NCBI GenBank assembly: GCA_045542415.1
Contig: JAZQKZ010000045.1
Coordinates: 1 to 17,498 of the forward strand
Reading direction: 5' to 3'
From: UMGS1958 sp045542415
GTDB taxonomy: Bacteria > Bacillota > Clostridia > UBA1381
Length of the DNA stretch: 17,498 bases
Each line of letters starts with the position of its first letter. Position 1 is the first letter of the stretch. Shown here piece by piece: positions 7,555 to 14,965 of this stretch. The translations under genes were made by a program, and so were the position numbers. The notes beneath the pieces were generated by a model. It saw only the letters and a program-made list of their open reading frames with translations, was not told where the DNA came from and searched no databases.

Positions 7555-8785
7555 TATATCAGGCGAAAAGCTTATTCCCTACTTGACTCCCGACATTCTC
7601 AAAAGCAGTGTCGGCGAGGAAATCACAATAAATGCCTGCGTTAACAAGATCAAAAAGGTCAGCGGATTTTCGTTCGTTTATTTAAGAACCGGCAATCTCA
7701 TAATTCAGGCAATTCATATTCCCGATAAATGCAGCGATACCTTATCCGATATTTTTACAGGTGTATATATCCGTGCCACAGGAATTGTAAAGGAGGAGCC
7801 GCGTGCTGATTATGGCTTTGAAATCACACTCACATCAATCACACCTCTATCTTTCCCCAAGGAAAAATATCCGCTGAATGTTGCAGACAGAACACTCGCC
7901 GCTACGCTTGAATTAAATCTTGAACACCGAAGCGTGGCACTCAGGCACCCCGACAAGAAAGCGGTATTCCGAATCCGTGAGGGCGTTATGCGAGGCTTCC
8001 GTGACTTCATGCTTCGTGAGAGCTTTACTGAAATAAGCACTCCAAAAATCACCATAAAGGCTTCGGAAAATCCGTCAACTGCATTTCCGATTAAATACTT
8101 CGGCACAGATGCGTATCTCACGCAGTCGCCGCAATTTTACACGCAGAGTGCCGTAGCATTTTTTGACAGAGTATTTGAGGTCGGACCGGTATTCTATTCC
8201 GGCAAGCATAACTCAGCGAGACACCTTTGCGAATATACGTCACTTGATTTTGAAATGGGATTTATTGAAACGGTTGACGATATCATGCACATGCTTACGG
8301 CTGCGGTTAAAAATATTCTTGAAACTGTCACTCGATATTACAGTACCGAGCTTTCCCTGCTCCAGGCAAGCTTACCTGTATTTGATACAATTCCTGTAAT
8401 ACAATTCAGTGATGCCATGAAAAAGCTCAACAAGGAATATCCACAAACCGACCTTGACCCTACGGATGAGGTTCGTTTATGTGAGGGCTCAGATTTTGTG
8501 TTCGTCACTCAGATTCCAAAACAGCCGTTTTATAACAAGGAAAGCTTTGTGCTTTTATTCAAGGGCATGGAAATTGCACGGGGCGGTCAGCGGATACACG
8601 ATTATGACGAGCAGCTTGCAATGCTTGATGAACCGGATGAATTTCTTAAGCTGCACCGTTACGGCGTACCGCCGCACGGTGGTTGCGGAATCGGTCTGGA
8701 GCGTTTTGTTATGCAGCTGCTCGGTCTGGACAATATAAGAGAAGCATCGCTGTTCCCACGAGATATGCACCATTGCGGGATGTGA
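7547..8785 (+). CDS. AspRS2-like class II aminoacyl-tRNA synthetase paralog with an altered active site
   Basis: A 412-residue protein with the archaeal/AspRS2 layout: an N-terminal OB-fold anticodon-binding domain (about 20-105) and a class II catalytic core. Motif 3 is intact (HGGCGIGLERF, Arg386), as is the substrate-side GGQR (Arg349). Other normally conserved positions are not. The family QSPQxYKQ reads QSPQFYTQ (Lys to Thr199). Motif 2 FRAE reads FYSG (Arg to Tyr217, Glu to Gly219). FDLxF reads FVLLF (Asp to Val335). The metal-binding Ser before GGQR is Arg345. The start at 7547 gives a gatB overlap of 8 bases with AGAAAGG about 11 bases upstream; an earlier in-frame ATG at 7442 lies deep in gatB. 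It could be a pseudo-synthetase, an Asn-synthetase-like enzyme or a GatCAB/tRNA partner. Classical AspRS activity is doubtful. Confidence 0.8.
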   Translation: MNNISGEKLIPYLTPDILKSSVGEEITINACVNKIKKVSGFSFVYLRTGNLIIQAIHIPDKCSDTLSDIFTGVYIRATGIVKEEPRADYGFEITLTSITPLSFPKEKYPLNVADRTLAATLELNLEHRSVALRHPDKKAVFRIREGVMRGFRDFMLRESFTEISTPKITIKASENPSTAFPIKYFGTDAYLTQSPQFYTQSAVAFFDRVFEVGPVFYSGKHNSARHLCEYTSLDFEMGFIETVDDIMHMLTAAVKNILETVTRYYSTELSLLQASLPVFDTIPVIQFSDAMKKLNKEYPQTDLDPTDEVRLCEGSDFVFVTQIPKQPFYNKESFVLLFKGMEIARGGQRIHDYDEQLAMLDEPDEFLKLHRYGVPPHGGCGIGLERFVMQLLGLDNIREASLFPRDMHHCGM

Positions 8786-8839
8786 GAACGAAGTATAGCA
8801 CTCCATATTCTTCGGTTTTCAGAACAATTACAAGACTAG

Positions 8840-8932
8840 AAAAACACAGAGCTTGCCTGTATGTCAGCTACCGACGGATCTAAAAATCCGAATCACCAAT
8901 GATATTCAGCTTACAGCATCCTCTGTGTTTTT
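8840..8932. other. Structured 93-bp element with perfect 12-bp inverted ends, between convergent genes
   Basis: AAAAACACAGAG (8840-8851) is perfectly inverted at 8921-8932. Inside are an interrupted stem, CTGTA (8857-8861) with TACAG (8912-8916) and AGCT (8866-8869) with AGCT (8908-8911); a hairpin CGGAT/ATCCG with a six-base loop (8875-8890); and an imperfect hairpin at 8890-8907. Each strand has a T5 run at the end of the outer stem, so it could be a bidirectional terminator for the AspRS-like gene and the convergent macro gene. The internal branching is unusual for a plain terminator; a small mobile repeat or a structured RNA are alternatives. No known RNA family was recognised. Confidence 0.55.
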
Positions 8933-8973
8933 ATTATGATTTCGTTATATATAAGCATCAACTTTGCATAAAA

Positions 8974-9690
8974 TCATCCACGCTTTAACAACTTCAGGCT
9001 TCTGCATGCATTTTCAGAAAGAGCCTTTACCTCATGTTCAAATTCTATTTCCAATATCGCATCGCTTTCCTTATTTTCAATCCCACTTACTATCCCCGCT
9101 CCGAATTTTTTGTGTATCACCTTATCTCCAACCTCATATTCGGATATAAAAGTCTTTTTTGGGGTCTTTGCTTCATTTTCTTTATCTATAACAGCCTGCA
9201 AGGCTCTTTCATATGCCGATTTAGTCCTTGTATCCAGAAACGCAAATGAAACATCAATATCACTTTTATTCTCTTTTTTCCATTCCAGAATTGCTGATAC
9301 TGCAATCGGTGCCGCCTCGTCCAACGGATATCTGAACACACCTGTGCTCAGCGAACAAAAGGCAATTGATTTAATCCCCTCCTTCTTAGCTTCCTCAAGA
9401 CATGATATGTATGCCTTTCTCAACTTGCTTCCCTCACCACTTCTTCCGTCCCGGTATCTCGGTCCGCATGTATGGACTACATATTTTGCAGGAAGATTGA
9501 ATCCGGGAGTAATTATTGCCTCACCCACTTCAATGCTCTTATCCTTAAGCACTTCTTTTATTTGAGGTCCGGCTGCTTTATGAATTGCCTTATCTATACC
9601 ACCGCCGCCGCTCAGCTTTCTGTCAGAGGCATTTACAATCGCCTCAACCTTAATCTTTGTAATATCAGCCAATAAAAATTCAATTTTCAT
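8974..9690 (-). CDS. Macro-domain protein with a C-terminal UvrD/PcrA-tail-like domain
   Basis: Residues 1-168 form an ADP-ribose-binding macro domain: Asp9 in LLADIT, IVNASDRKLSGGGGIDKAIH (19-37), and the STGVFRYPLDEAA loop (115-127). Relatives remove ADP-ribose from proteins or nucleic acids or hydrolyse O-acetyl-ADP-ribose. The usual NAAN reads NASD. After a charged linker (168-183), residues 184-236 read YEVGDKVIHKKFGAGIVSGI and then a beta-rich stretch. This resembles the Tudor-like C-terminal domain of UvrD/PcrA helicases (DUF3553-like), which contacts RNA polymerase there. The fusion hints at a nucleic-acid or transcription setting, but that is inference. The start at 9690 is preferred because GGAGG lies 8 bases upstream; an in-frame GTG at 9696 is only 2 bases from the RBS. 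It is monocistronic with its own promoter. Confidence 0.82.
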   Translation of the reverse strand: MKIEFLLADITKIKVEAIVNASDRKLSGGGGIDKAIHKAAGPQIKEVLKDKSIEVGEAIITPGFNLPAKYVVHTCGPRYRDGRSGEGSKLRKAYISCLEEAKKEGIKSIAFCSLSTGVFRYPLDEAAPIAVSAILEWKKENKSDIDVSFAFLDTRTKSAYERALQAVIDKENEAKTPKKTFISEYEVGDKVIHKKFGAGIVSGIENKESDAILEIEFEHEVKALSENACRSLKLLKRG

Positions 9691-9767
9691 GTTCACTACC
9701 TCCGTTTTCTTTCCGCAAGCAAATAATTAAATCCGCTTACCAAGATATTTTTAAATGGTACAGTTAT

Positions 9768-9796
9768 ATTTTAACATTCTTTTTTTAAGGCGTCAA
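9768..9796 (-). promoter_or_regulatory. Promoter of the macro-domain gene
   Basis: On the minus strand TTGACG (9796-9791), a 17-base spacer and TAAAAT (9773-9768). It lies about 75 bases before the ATG at 9690. Confidence 0.7.
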
Positions 9797-9805
9797 TATC
9801 CCCCC

Positions 9806-9910
9806 CGTATCAGCGGAGCAAAAAGTGTTATCGAACATGGCGAACTTGCTATGTGGAATTATCATATTCGCACTAATGATTCATCCAATATCCCTAACGA
9901 AAACGATTGA
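9806..9910 (+). pseudogene. Orphan C-terminal reading-frame tail (possible gene remnant)
   Basis: An open frame of about 34 codons reads RISGAKSVIEHGELAMWNYH and continues to a TGA at 9908-9910. It has protein-like composition and no start codon or RBS. It begins abruptly after a run of seven C residues that lies next to the promoter of the divergent macro gene, as if the rest of a gene had been deleted. A hairpin terminator follows 46 bases later on the same strand. The protein is not recognised; a transposase or accessory-gene tail is possible. The call is tentative, since a 34-codon frame can arise by chance. Confidence 0.3.
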
Positions 9911-9956
9911 AAAAAGCTCAAGTAACTTTAAAATTATTTTTATAAAATATAAATTT

Positions 9957-9992
9957 ATAGCGTAGTGATGCACCAACACTATGCTATTTTCT
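9957..9992 (+). terminator. Hairpin terminator with no intact upstream gene
   Basis: An 11-bp stem with one G-T pair (9957-9967 with 9977-9987) and a nine-base loop is followed by TTTTCT. In this direction the only candidate upstream coding sequence is the orphan tail ending at 9910. Confidence 0.6.
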
Positions 9993-10080
9993 ATACAGGA
10001 AACTAATTTATAAGCTCACACACAAGACAAAATCCACAATCCATCACGTTTTTTACGATTTTTATTTTACAAATAAATTC

Positions 10081-10108
10081 TTGACAATCATAAATATTAT
10101 GGTATAAT
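10081..10108 (+). promoter_or_regulatory. Near-perfect sigma-A promoter of glnN
   Basis: TTGACA (10081-10086), a 16-base spacer and TATAAT (10103-10108) preceded by TGG, an extended -10. Transcription would start near 10115. A second TATAAT lies at 10114-10119. The start codon is about 220 bases downstream, leaving a long leader. Confidence 0.85.
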
Positions 10109-10110
10109 TA

Positions 10111-10320
10111 GAGTATAATTTAAAGAGCGTTCAAAAAGCATCACTCTTTATACTCACAGTGATTAAGAAAAGGTGTTTTATATAGATAAAACACCTTTAC
10201 ATATTTATGGAACTAACGCGAAAAATAAGCTTTACATCTCACTGCTTTACTCAGGTCGGAGTATCTACATACGCCTTCCTCTCGTCAAGTAGCGATTTGC
10301 TCGCTTCTTTTCCACGTTAG
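10111..10320 (+). promoter_or_regulatory. Folded 5' leader of glnN, class unknown
   Basis: Several elements occur in order. TAAAGAG (10121-10127) pairs with CTCTTTA (10144-10150). An overlapping alternative pairs ATCACT (10140-10145) with AGTGAT (10158-10163), so the two exclude each other. A 13-bp hairpin follows at 10169-10198 without a T-run. Then a domain closed by CTAACG (10213-10218) and CGTTAG (10315-10320) encloses a hairpin at 10258-10275 (six pairs, one A-G mismatch) and a hairpin at 10287-10309 (eight pairs, one mismatch). The closing stem ends six bases before the GGAGA of glnN. The layout suggests post-initiation control, for example by nitrogen status, but no known riboswitch, T-box or ANTAR hairpin was recognised. 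The stretch 9993-10080 shows nothing further. Confidence 0.5.
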
Positions 10321-10335
10321 GGAATGGAGATTTTT

Positions 10336-12417
10336 ATGGAAAATGGAAATGTAGCCTCAATATTTGGCGAAAAGGTCTTTAACCTTCCTACTATGAAGGA
10401 GCGACTTCCGAAAGATATTTATAAGTCACTTGTACATACAATCAACGAGGGCAGAAAGCTCGATTTGTCGATTGCCGACGTTGTTGCAAACGCAATGAAG
10501 GACTGGGCAATTGAGAACGGTTGTACTCACTACACCCATTGGTTCCAGCCGCTTACAGGGCTTACAGCTGAAAAGCACGATTCATTTATTCAGCCCACTG
10601 AGGATAGAACTGTTATTATGGAATTCTCCGGCAAGGAGCTTGTTATGGGTGAGCCTGATGCGTCATCTTTCCCGTCAGGCGGTTTAAGAGCCACCTTTGA
10701 GGCACGCGGCTATACAGCATGGGACCCGACCTCATTTGCTTTTATAAAGGATCATTCCCTGTATATCCCAACCTCATTTATGTCATATACAGGCGAGGTA
10801 CTTGACCAGAAAACCCCGTTAATGCGTTCAAATGAAGCAATCAATATTGCCGCAAAGCGTGTTCTTTCTTTATTCGGCAAGCATCCGTCAAGAGTTATTT
10901 CATACGTTGGTCCTGAGCAGGAGTATTTCCTTGTAGATAAAAAGCTCCGTGCAAAGCGTAAGGATTTACTTTTAACAGGCAGAACCTTATTCGGTGCAAA
11001 ACCCGCAAAGGGACAGGAAATGGATGACCACTACTTCGGTCAGATTAAAGAACGCGTTGCAAACTTCATGAAAGATGTTGACGAGGAATTGTGGAAATTA
11101 GGTGTGCTTGCAAAGACCAAGCACAATGAGGTTGCCCCGGCACAGCACGAGATTGCACCGATTTTCTCAACAGTTAATATTTCAACAGACCACAACCAGC
11201 TCACAATGGAAATGTTAAAGAAAGTAGCCGACCATCACGGTCTGTACTGCCTGCTTCACGAAAAGCCATATGCGGGCATCAGCGGTTCGGGCAAGCACAA
11301 CAACTGGTCAATCGGCACTTCAGACGGCGAGCTGTTATTAAGACCCGGCAAGCACCCGGAAGAGAATGTGCAGTTCCTGTTATTCCTCGCCGCAGTTATC
11401 AAGGCGGTTGACGATTACAGCGAGATTTTAAGAGTTTCTGTTGCAACAGCAGGAAACGACCAGCGTTTAGGTGCAAGTGAGGCTCCACCTGCAATTGTAT
11501 CGGTATATTTGGGAGACCATCTTGATTTTGTGGTTGAACAGCTTAAGCAGGGCAAGGGTGTCAAGTACGAGGGCGGTCAGCTTATCGAGACAGGTGTTGA
11601 GTCATTACCGAACATTGCAAGAGACAACACGGACCGTAACCGAACATCGCCGTTTGCTTTCACAGGTAACCGTTTCGAGTTCAGAGCCCCCGGCTCATCA
11701 CAGTCTATAGGTACAATCAATACCATTATAAATACTATAGTTGCTGAGTCACTTACTCAGTTTGCTGAAGAGCTTGAGGGCAGCATCAATATCAAAAAAG
11801 ATGCACTTGATTTAGCAATCAGAACATTCAAGGAGCATGAGAGAATCATCTTCAACGGCAACGGCTACAGTGATGAGTGGGTTGAAGAAGCCGCAAAGCG
11901 TGGCTTGCCTAACTTAAAGACAACGCCCGATGCTATTCCGCACTTCAAGAGTGAAAAGGCAATTGAAGTATTTGAGAAACATGGCATCTTCTCAAGGGTA
12001 GAGGTTGAAACAAGAGCAGAAATTATGATGGAGGAATATAACAAGACCCGTCATATTGAAATGCTTACAATGCTTGAGATGGCAAAGCAGGAAATTTTAC
12101 CCGCATGCCTTAAATACACAAAATTTGTGACTGATGATCTTGCATCAAAGAAGTCATTGGGAATTGAGGCTCCAAACGAGCTTGAATCAGCAAAGACTCT
12201 CACATCACTTACAGAGGAGTTAATTGACCGAATAAACGTATTGGAAAAAGCAACTCATATCCCTGTAACTGATGAGTTTGAGATTGGTATGCATTATAAG
12301 GATATTGTCATCCCGGCAATGGAGGCATTAAGAGAAACCTCGGATACACTTGAATCTCTTGTTGCAAAGGATTTCTGGCCTATGCCGACATATACGGATT
12401 TATTATATCACATATAA
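10336..12417 (+). CDS. glnN: Glutamine synthetase type III
   Basis: Makes glutamine from glutamate, ammonia and ATP in the cytoplasm; glutamine is also the usual amide donor for GatCAB. At 693 residues it has the length of type III enzymes, well above the roughly 440-470 of type I. The type III N-terminal region (about 10-160) precedes the catalytic core. Core motifs are GPEQEYF (192-198, metal-binding Glu), the type III signature NEVAPAQHEIAP (264-275) and GSGKHNNWS (317-325). A further block contains ARDNTDRNRTSPFAFTGNRF and then EFRAPGSS. The start is placed at 10336 because GGAGA (10326-10330) lies 5 bases upstream; the in-frame ATG at 10324 overlaps that RBS and has none of its own. It has its own strong promoter, a long folded leader and a terminator. 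Confidence 0.95.
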   Translation: MENGNVASIFGEKVFNLPTMKERLPKDIYKSLVHTINEGRKLDLSIADVVANAMKDWAIENGCTHYTHWFQPLTGLTAEKHDSFIQPTEDRTVIMEFSGKELVMGEPDASSFPSGGLRATFEARGYTAWDPTSFAFIKDHSLYIPTSFMSYTGEVLDQKTPLMRSNEAINIAAKRVLSLFGKHPSRVISYVGPEQEYFLVDKKLRAKRKDLLLTGRTLFGAKPAKGQEMDDHYFGQIKERVANFMKDVDEELWKLGVLAKTKHNEVAPAQHEIAPIFSTVNISTDHNQLTMEMLKKVADHHGLYCLLHEKPYAGISGSGKHNNWSIGTSDGELLLRPGKHPEENVQFLLFLAAVIKAVDDYSEILRVSVATAGNDQRLGASEAPPAIVSVYLGDHLDFVVEQLKQGKGVKYEGGQLIETGVESLPNIARDNTDRNRTSPFAFTGNRFEFRAPGSSQSIGTINTIINTIVAESLTQFAEELEGSINIKKDALDLAIRTFKEHERIIFNGNGYSDEWVEEAAKRGLPNLKTTPDAIPHFKSEKAIEVFEKHGIFSRVEVETRAEIMMEEYNKTRHIEMLTMLEMAKQEILPACLKYTKFVTDDLASKKSLGIEAPNELESAKTLTSLTEELIDRINVLEKATHIPVTDEFEIGMHYKDIVIPAMEALRETSDTLESLVAKDFWPMPTYTDLLYHI

Positions 12418-12418
12418 C

Positions 12419-12444
12419 AAAAAGGCAGCTTCGGCTGCCTTTTT
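12419..12444. terminator. Bidirectional terminator between glnN and tcdA
   Basis: AAAAAGGCAGC (12419-12429) and GCTGCCTTTTT (12434-12444) form an 11-bp stem with a TTCG tetraloop on the plus strand. The A and T tracts make it work in both directions, as suits two convergent genes. Confidence 0.92.
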
Positions 12445-12476
12445 GAATGAAATATCTCAGATATGAAATGTTAGTT

Positions 12477-13187
12477 TTATATTTTTGCTATGTCCTTTAT
12501 AACCTCACCTGCGGCAATCAGTCCGGCTACTCCCGGCACGAATGCTACACTTCCCGGAATTGCACGTCTTACCTCCCCCTCCTCAGCTTCAACGACTGCC
12601 GTAATCGGCTCTTCCTTTGAATAAACAACCTTTAATTTCTTAATTCCACGCTTTTTTAATTCCCTACGCATCGTTCTGGCAAGCGGACACATTGTAGTTT
12701 TATAAATATCCTCCACCTCAAATGCCGAACCATCAAGCTTATTTCCTGCCCCCATGCAGCTTATTACTCTGACTCCTGCTTTTTCGGCACGCATTATTAT
12801 CTCAATTTTCGCCGTCACCGTATCGACTGCATCGATGATATAATCATACTCGGAGAAATCATATTCATCCGCATTTTCCGGAAGATAAAAGCATTCATGT
12901 GCATTAACTGTCACATCGGGGTTTATGGATAACATCCGCGCTTTCATAGCCTCAACCTTACTCTTTCCGACGCTTTCCCACGTTGCAATTATCTGTCTGT
13001 TGAGATTTGTCACACTGACTGTATCCTTATCAAATATATCAATCGTTCCCACTCCGCTTCTTACCAATGCCTCGGCAGCATATCCGCCTACTCCGCCTAT
13101 ACCAAAAACCGCCACTCTGGCATTATAAAGCCTTTCCATACCTGCACTTCCCAAAAGTGCCTCTGTCCGCGCAAACTGCTCTTTCAT
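12477..13187 (-). CDS. tcdA: tRNA threonylcarbamoyladenosine dehydratase (TcdA/CsdL family)
   Basis: E1/ThiF-like enzyme that uses ATP to cyclise t6A at position 37 of ANN-decoding tRNAs to ct6A. It has 236 residues, close to the family norm. The Rossmann loop GIGGVGGYAAEAL (29-41) is followed by Asp53 in DIFDKD, the conserved NLNRQ (61-65) and a VGKSK segment (73-77). YDYIIDAVDTVTAK carries the conserved Asp pair. The middle region TTMCPLARTMRRELKKRGI and the C-terminal VPGVAGLIAAGEVI are typical of this family rather than of ThiF or MoeB. The ATG at 13187 has GAGGG 7 bases upstream. It is transcribed alone from a consensus promoter. Confidence 0.9.
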   Translation of the reverse strand: MKEQFARTEALLGSAGMERLYNARVAVFGIGGVGGYAAEALVRSGVGTIDIFDKDTVSVTNLNRQIIATWESVGKSKVEAMKARMLSINPDVTVNAHECFYLPENADEYDFSEYDYIIDAVDTVTAKIEIIMRAEKAGVRVISCMGAGNKLDGSAFEVEDIYKTTMCPLARTMRRELKKRGIKKLKVVYSKEEPITAVVEAEEGEVRRAIPGSVAFVPGVAGLIAAGEVIKDIAKI

Positions 13188-13234
13188 TTCATGTCCCTCT
13201 TTTCATGTCCCCACATAATTTATTTCTTTACTAT

Positions 13235-13263
13235 ATTATACCAACACAAGCCGTAATTGTCAA
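13235..13263 (-). promoter_or_regulatory. Consensus promoter of tcdA
   Basis: On the minus strand TTGACA (13263-13258), a 17-base spacer and TATAAT (13240-13235) preceded by TGG, so both hexamers are perfect and the -10 is extended. It starts only 5 bases from the PTS terminator upstream of it. Confidence 0.9.
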
Positions 13264-13268
13264 TAAAT

Positions 13269-13290
13269 AAAACCGCCCAAGGGCGGCTTT
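13269..13290 (-). terminator. Terminator of the PTS gene
   Basis: On the minus strand AAAGCCGCC, loop CTTG, then GGCGGTTTT: a GC-rich stem extended by A-T pairs and one G-T pair, ending in four T residues, directly after the PTS stop. Confidence 0.85.
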
Positions 13291-13292
13291 AT

Positions 13293-14930
13293 TTACAATA
13301 TATCATTAATGTCTGATTTTAAAACATCTGCCTTAGGACCATACACAGCCTGTATTCCGTTACCTTTTCTTATAAGCCCCAATGCCCCCTCTTTTTTCCA
13401 TTCATCTGCCTGTGCTACTTTGTCAACATCCTTAACCGTAACTCTGAGCCTTGTCATGCATGCATCCACAAGCTCTATATTTTCTCTTCCACCAAGCAGA
13501 GCAATTATCCGCTCCGCCTGTGCATTTCCTGCACTCTTTATTTCCTCTTTGGTATCGCTTTCCTCTCCTGCACTGTAGTTTCCCAATCTTCCCGGAGTTG
13601 CATAATGGAACTTCCCTATCATAAAATACGCAACAGCATAGCCAATAATGAAGAACACTACCACGCATATTAGGAAGTTTATAATATCTCCTCCAAGTCC
13701 TGCCTTTAGTGACATTGGTATTCTTGTTATAAATTCGATATTTCCGAATGAGTGCAGTCTCAGATTTACAATTCCGGCTGCCGCAAATGCCAGACCCTGA
13801 AGAACCGAATAAACCAGATACAACGGAATTGCACAGAACATAAACATAAATTCTATCGGCTCTGTTACGCCTGTAAGGAATACTGCCAATGCCGTTGAAA
13901 TGAACATTGAGCTGTAATCCTTGCGTTTATCCGCATCAATGCGTCGGTACATTGCAAGAGCAACGCCCAGCAAGAGTCCCGTCGCACCTATCATCTGTCC
14001 CACCTTGAATCTTGCCGGGATTACCGTTGCCATCAGATTTTCATATGCAGCCGTATCGCCTGCATTTCTGAAGTTTATAAGGTCAGTCACCCATGCAAGC
14101 CACAGCGGATCCTGTCCGAACACCTGCGTTCCTGCATTTATTCCGGTCTGTATTGTATAGGTTCCTCCGAATGATGTATAGTTCATCGGAATTGTCAGCA
14201 TATGATGCAAGCCGAACGGCAGAAGTAATCTTTCAAGTGTTCCGTATATAAACGGTGCAAGTACCGGAGATGTAGTTGATGAGTTCGCAATCCATACACC
14301 AAAGGCATTTATTCCCGACTGAATTATCGGCCATATCAATGCCATAATAATCGAAACTATAAGCGACCACAGAATCACAACTAACGGTACAAAACGTTTT
14401 CCGTTAAAAAATGATCACACCTCCGGAAGCTTGCGGAAATTGTAGTATTTATTATAGACTATACCGCCGACAAATCCGGATATAATACCGACAAATACAC
14501 CCATATTGAGTGCCGGAGAACCGAGTACGGAAACGAAATATCCGTCAACGGGTATTTCCTTTCCCAACAGAGTTGTAACGGTTGCCTCTGCATCACTCAG
14601 CATATCAGCCGTAACACCAAAAATCGCTCCGGTCAGACTGTTAATCAGGATAAATGCAAGAAGTGCAGCAAAGGCACCGCCGGCACGTTCTGCCGCCCAT
14701 GAGCCTCCGATTGCCACAGCAAACAGTATATTGAGATTACCGATAATCGCCCAGCCTATATTTTCAATAATTGAGCCGATTGTGACAATTATATCTATTT
14801 CCGCACCCGCAATCGCAAACAGCTTTCCGATACTTATCATAATTCCGGCAGCAGGCATTACGGCAATAACAACCATCAGTACCTTGCCGAGCTTTTGCAG
14901 GAAATCAAAATTCAGACTTCTTTTACTCAT
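13293..14930 (-). pseudogene. PTS glucose/GlcNAc-family EIICB permease interrupted by an in-frame TGA
   Basis: Sugar-specific PTS permease that imports and phosphorylates its sugar. The EIIC part starts MSKRSLNFDFLQKLGKVLM with PAAGIMISIG and several hydrophobic spans; GVTEPIEFMFMF is the family hallmark. A C-terminal EIIB domain carries the phospho-cysteine in DACMTRLRV (codon 491 of 545). There is no EIIA domain. Codon 172 is TGA (14417-14415), in the same frame as both halves: KLPEV, stop, SFFNGKRFVPLVV. Relatives, from memory, have Leu or a similar residue there, and one base change from TTA would produce TGA. No RBS precedes the downstream part, so only a 171-residue fragment is expected. 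The ATG at 14930 has GGAGG 6 bases upstream. The substrate (glucose or N-acetylglucosamine) cannot be decided. Confidence 0.8.
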
Positions 14931-14965
14931 TTTAAACCTCCGTGAAGCTTTTTCTTTAGTACTTA

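Noticed and set aside
8840..8932. A tRNA or an integron attC site
   Set aside because: The arms do not fit a tRNA cloverleaf: there is no T-loop consensus and the CGGAT hairpin has a six-base loop. The ends lack the attC core consensus.
10169..10198. The 13-bp hairpin in the glnN leader as a terminator
   Set aside because: It is followed by ACATATTTATGG, not a T-run.
10111..10320. ANTAR-type dual hairpins or a glutamine riboswitch in the glnN leader
   Set aside because: No pair of six-base loops with A at position 1 and G at position 4 was found. A CGTTCA is present at 10128, but the matching conserved segments and closing stem of the glutamine riboswitch are not at the needed distance.
14415..14417. 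TGA recoded as tryptophan or selenocysteine in the PTS gene
   Set aside because: Other genes here (the regulator, gatA, the PIG-V-like gene and the AspRS-like gene) end in TGA and use TGG for Trp. The position is not a known selenocysteine site, and no SECIS-like hairpin was evident just downstream.
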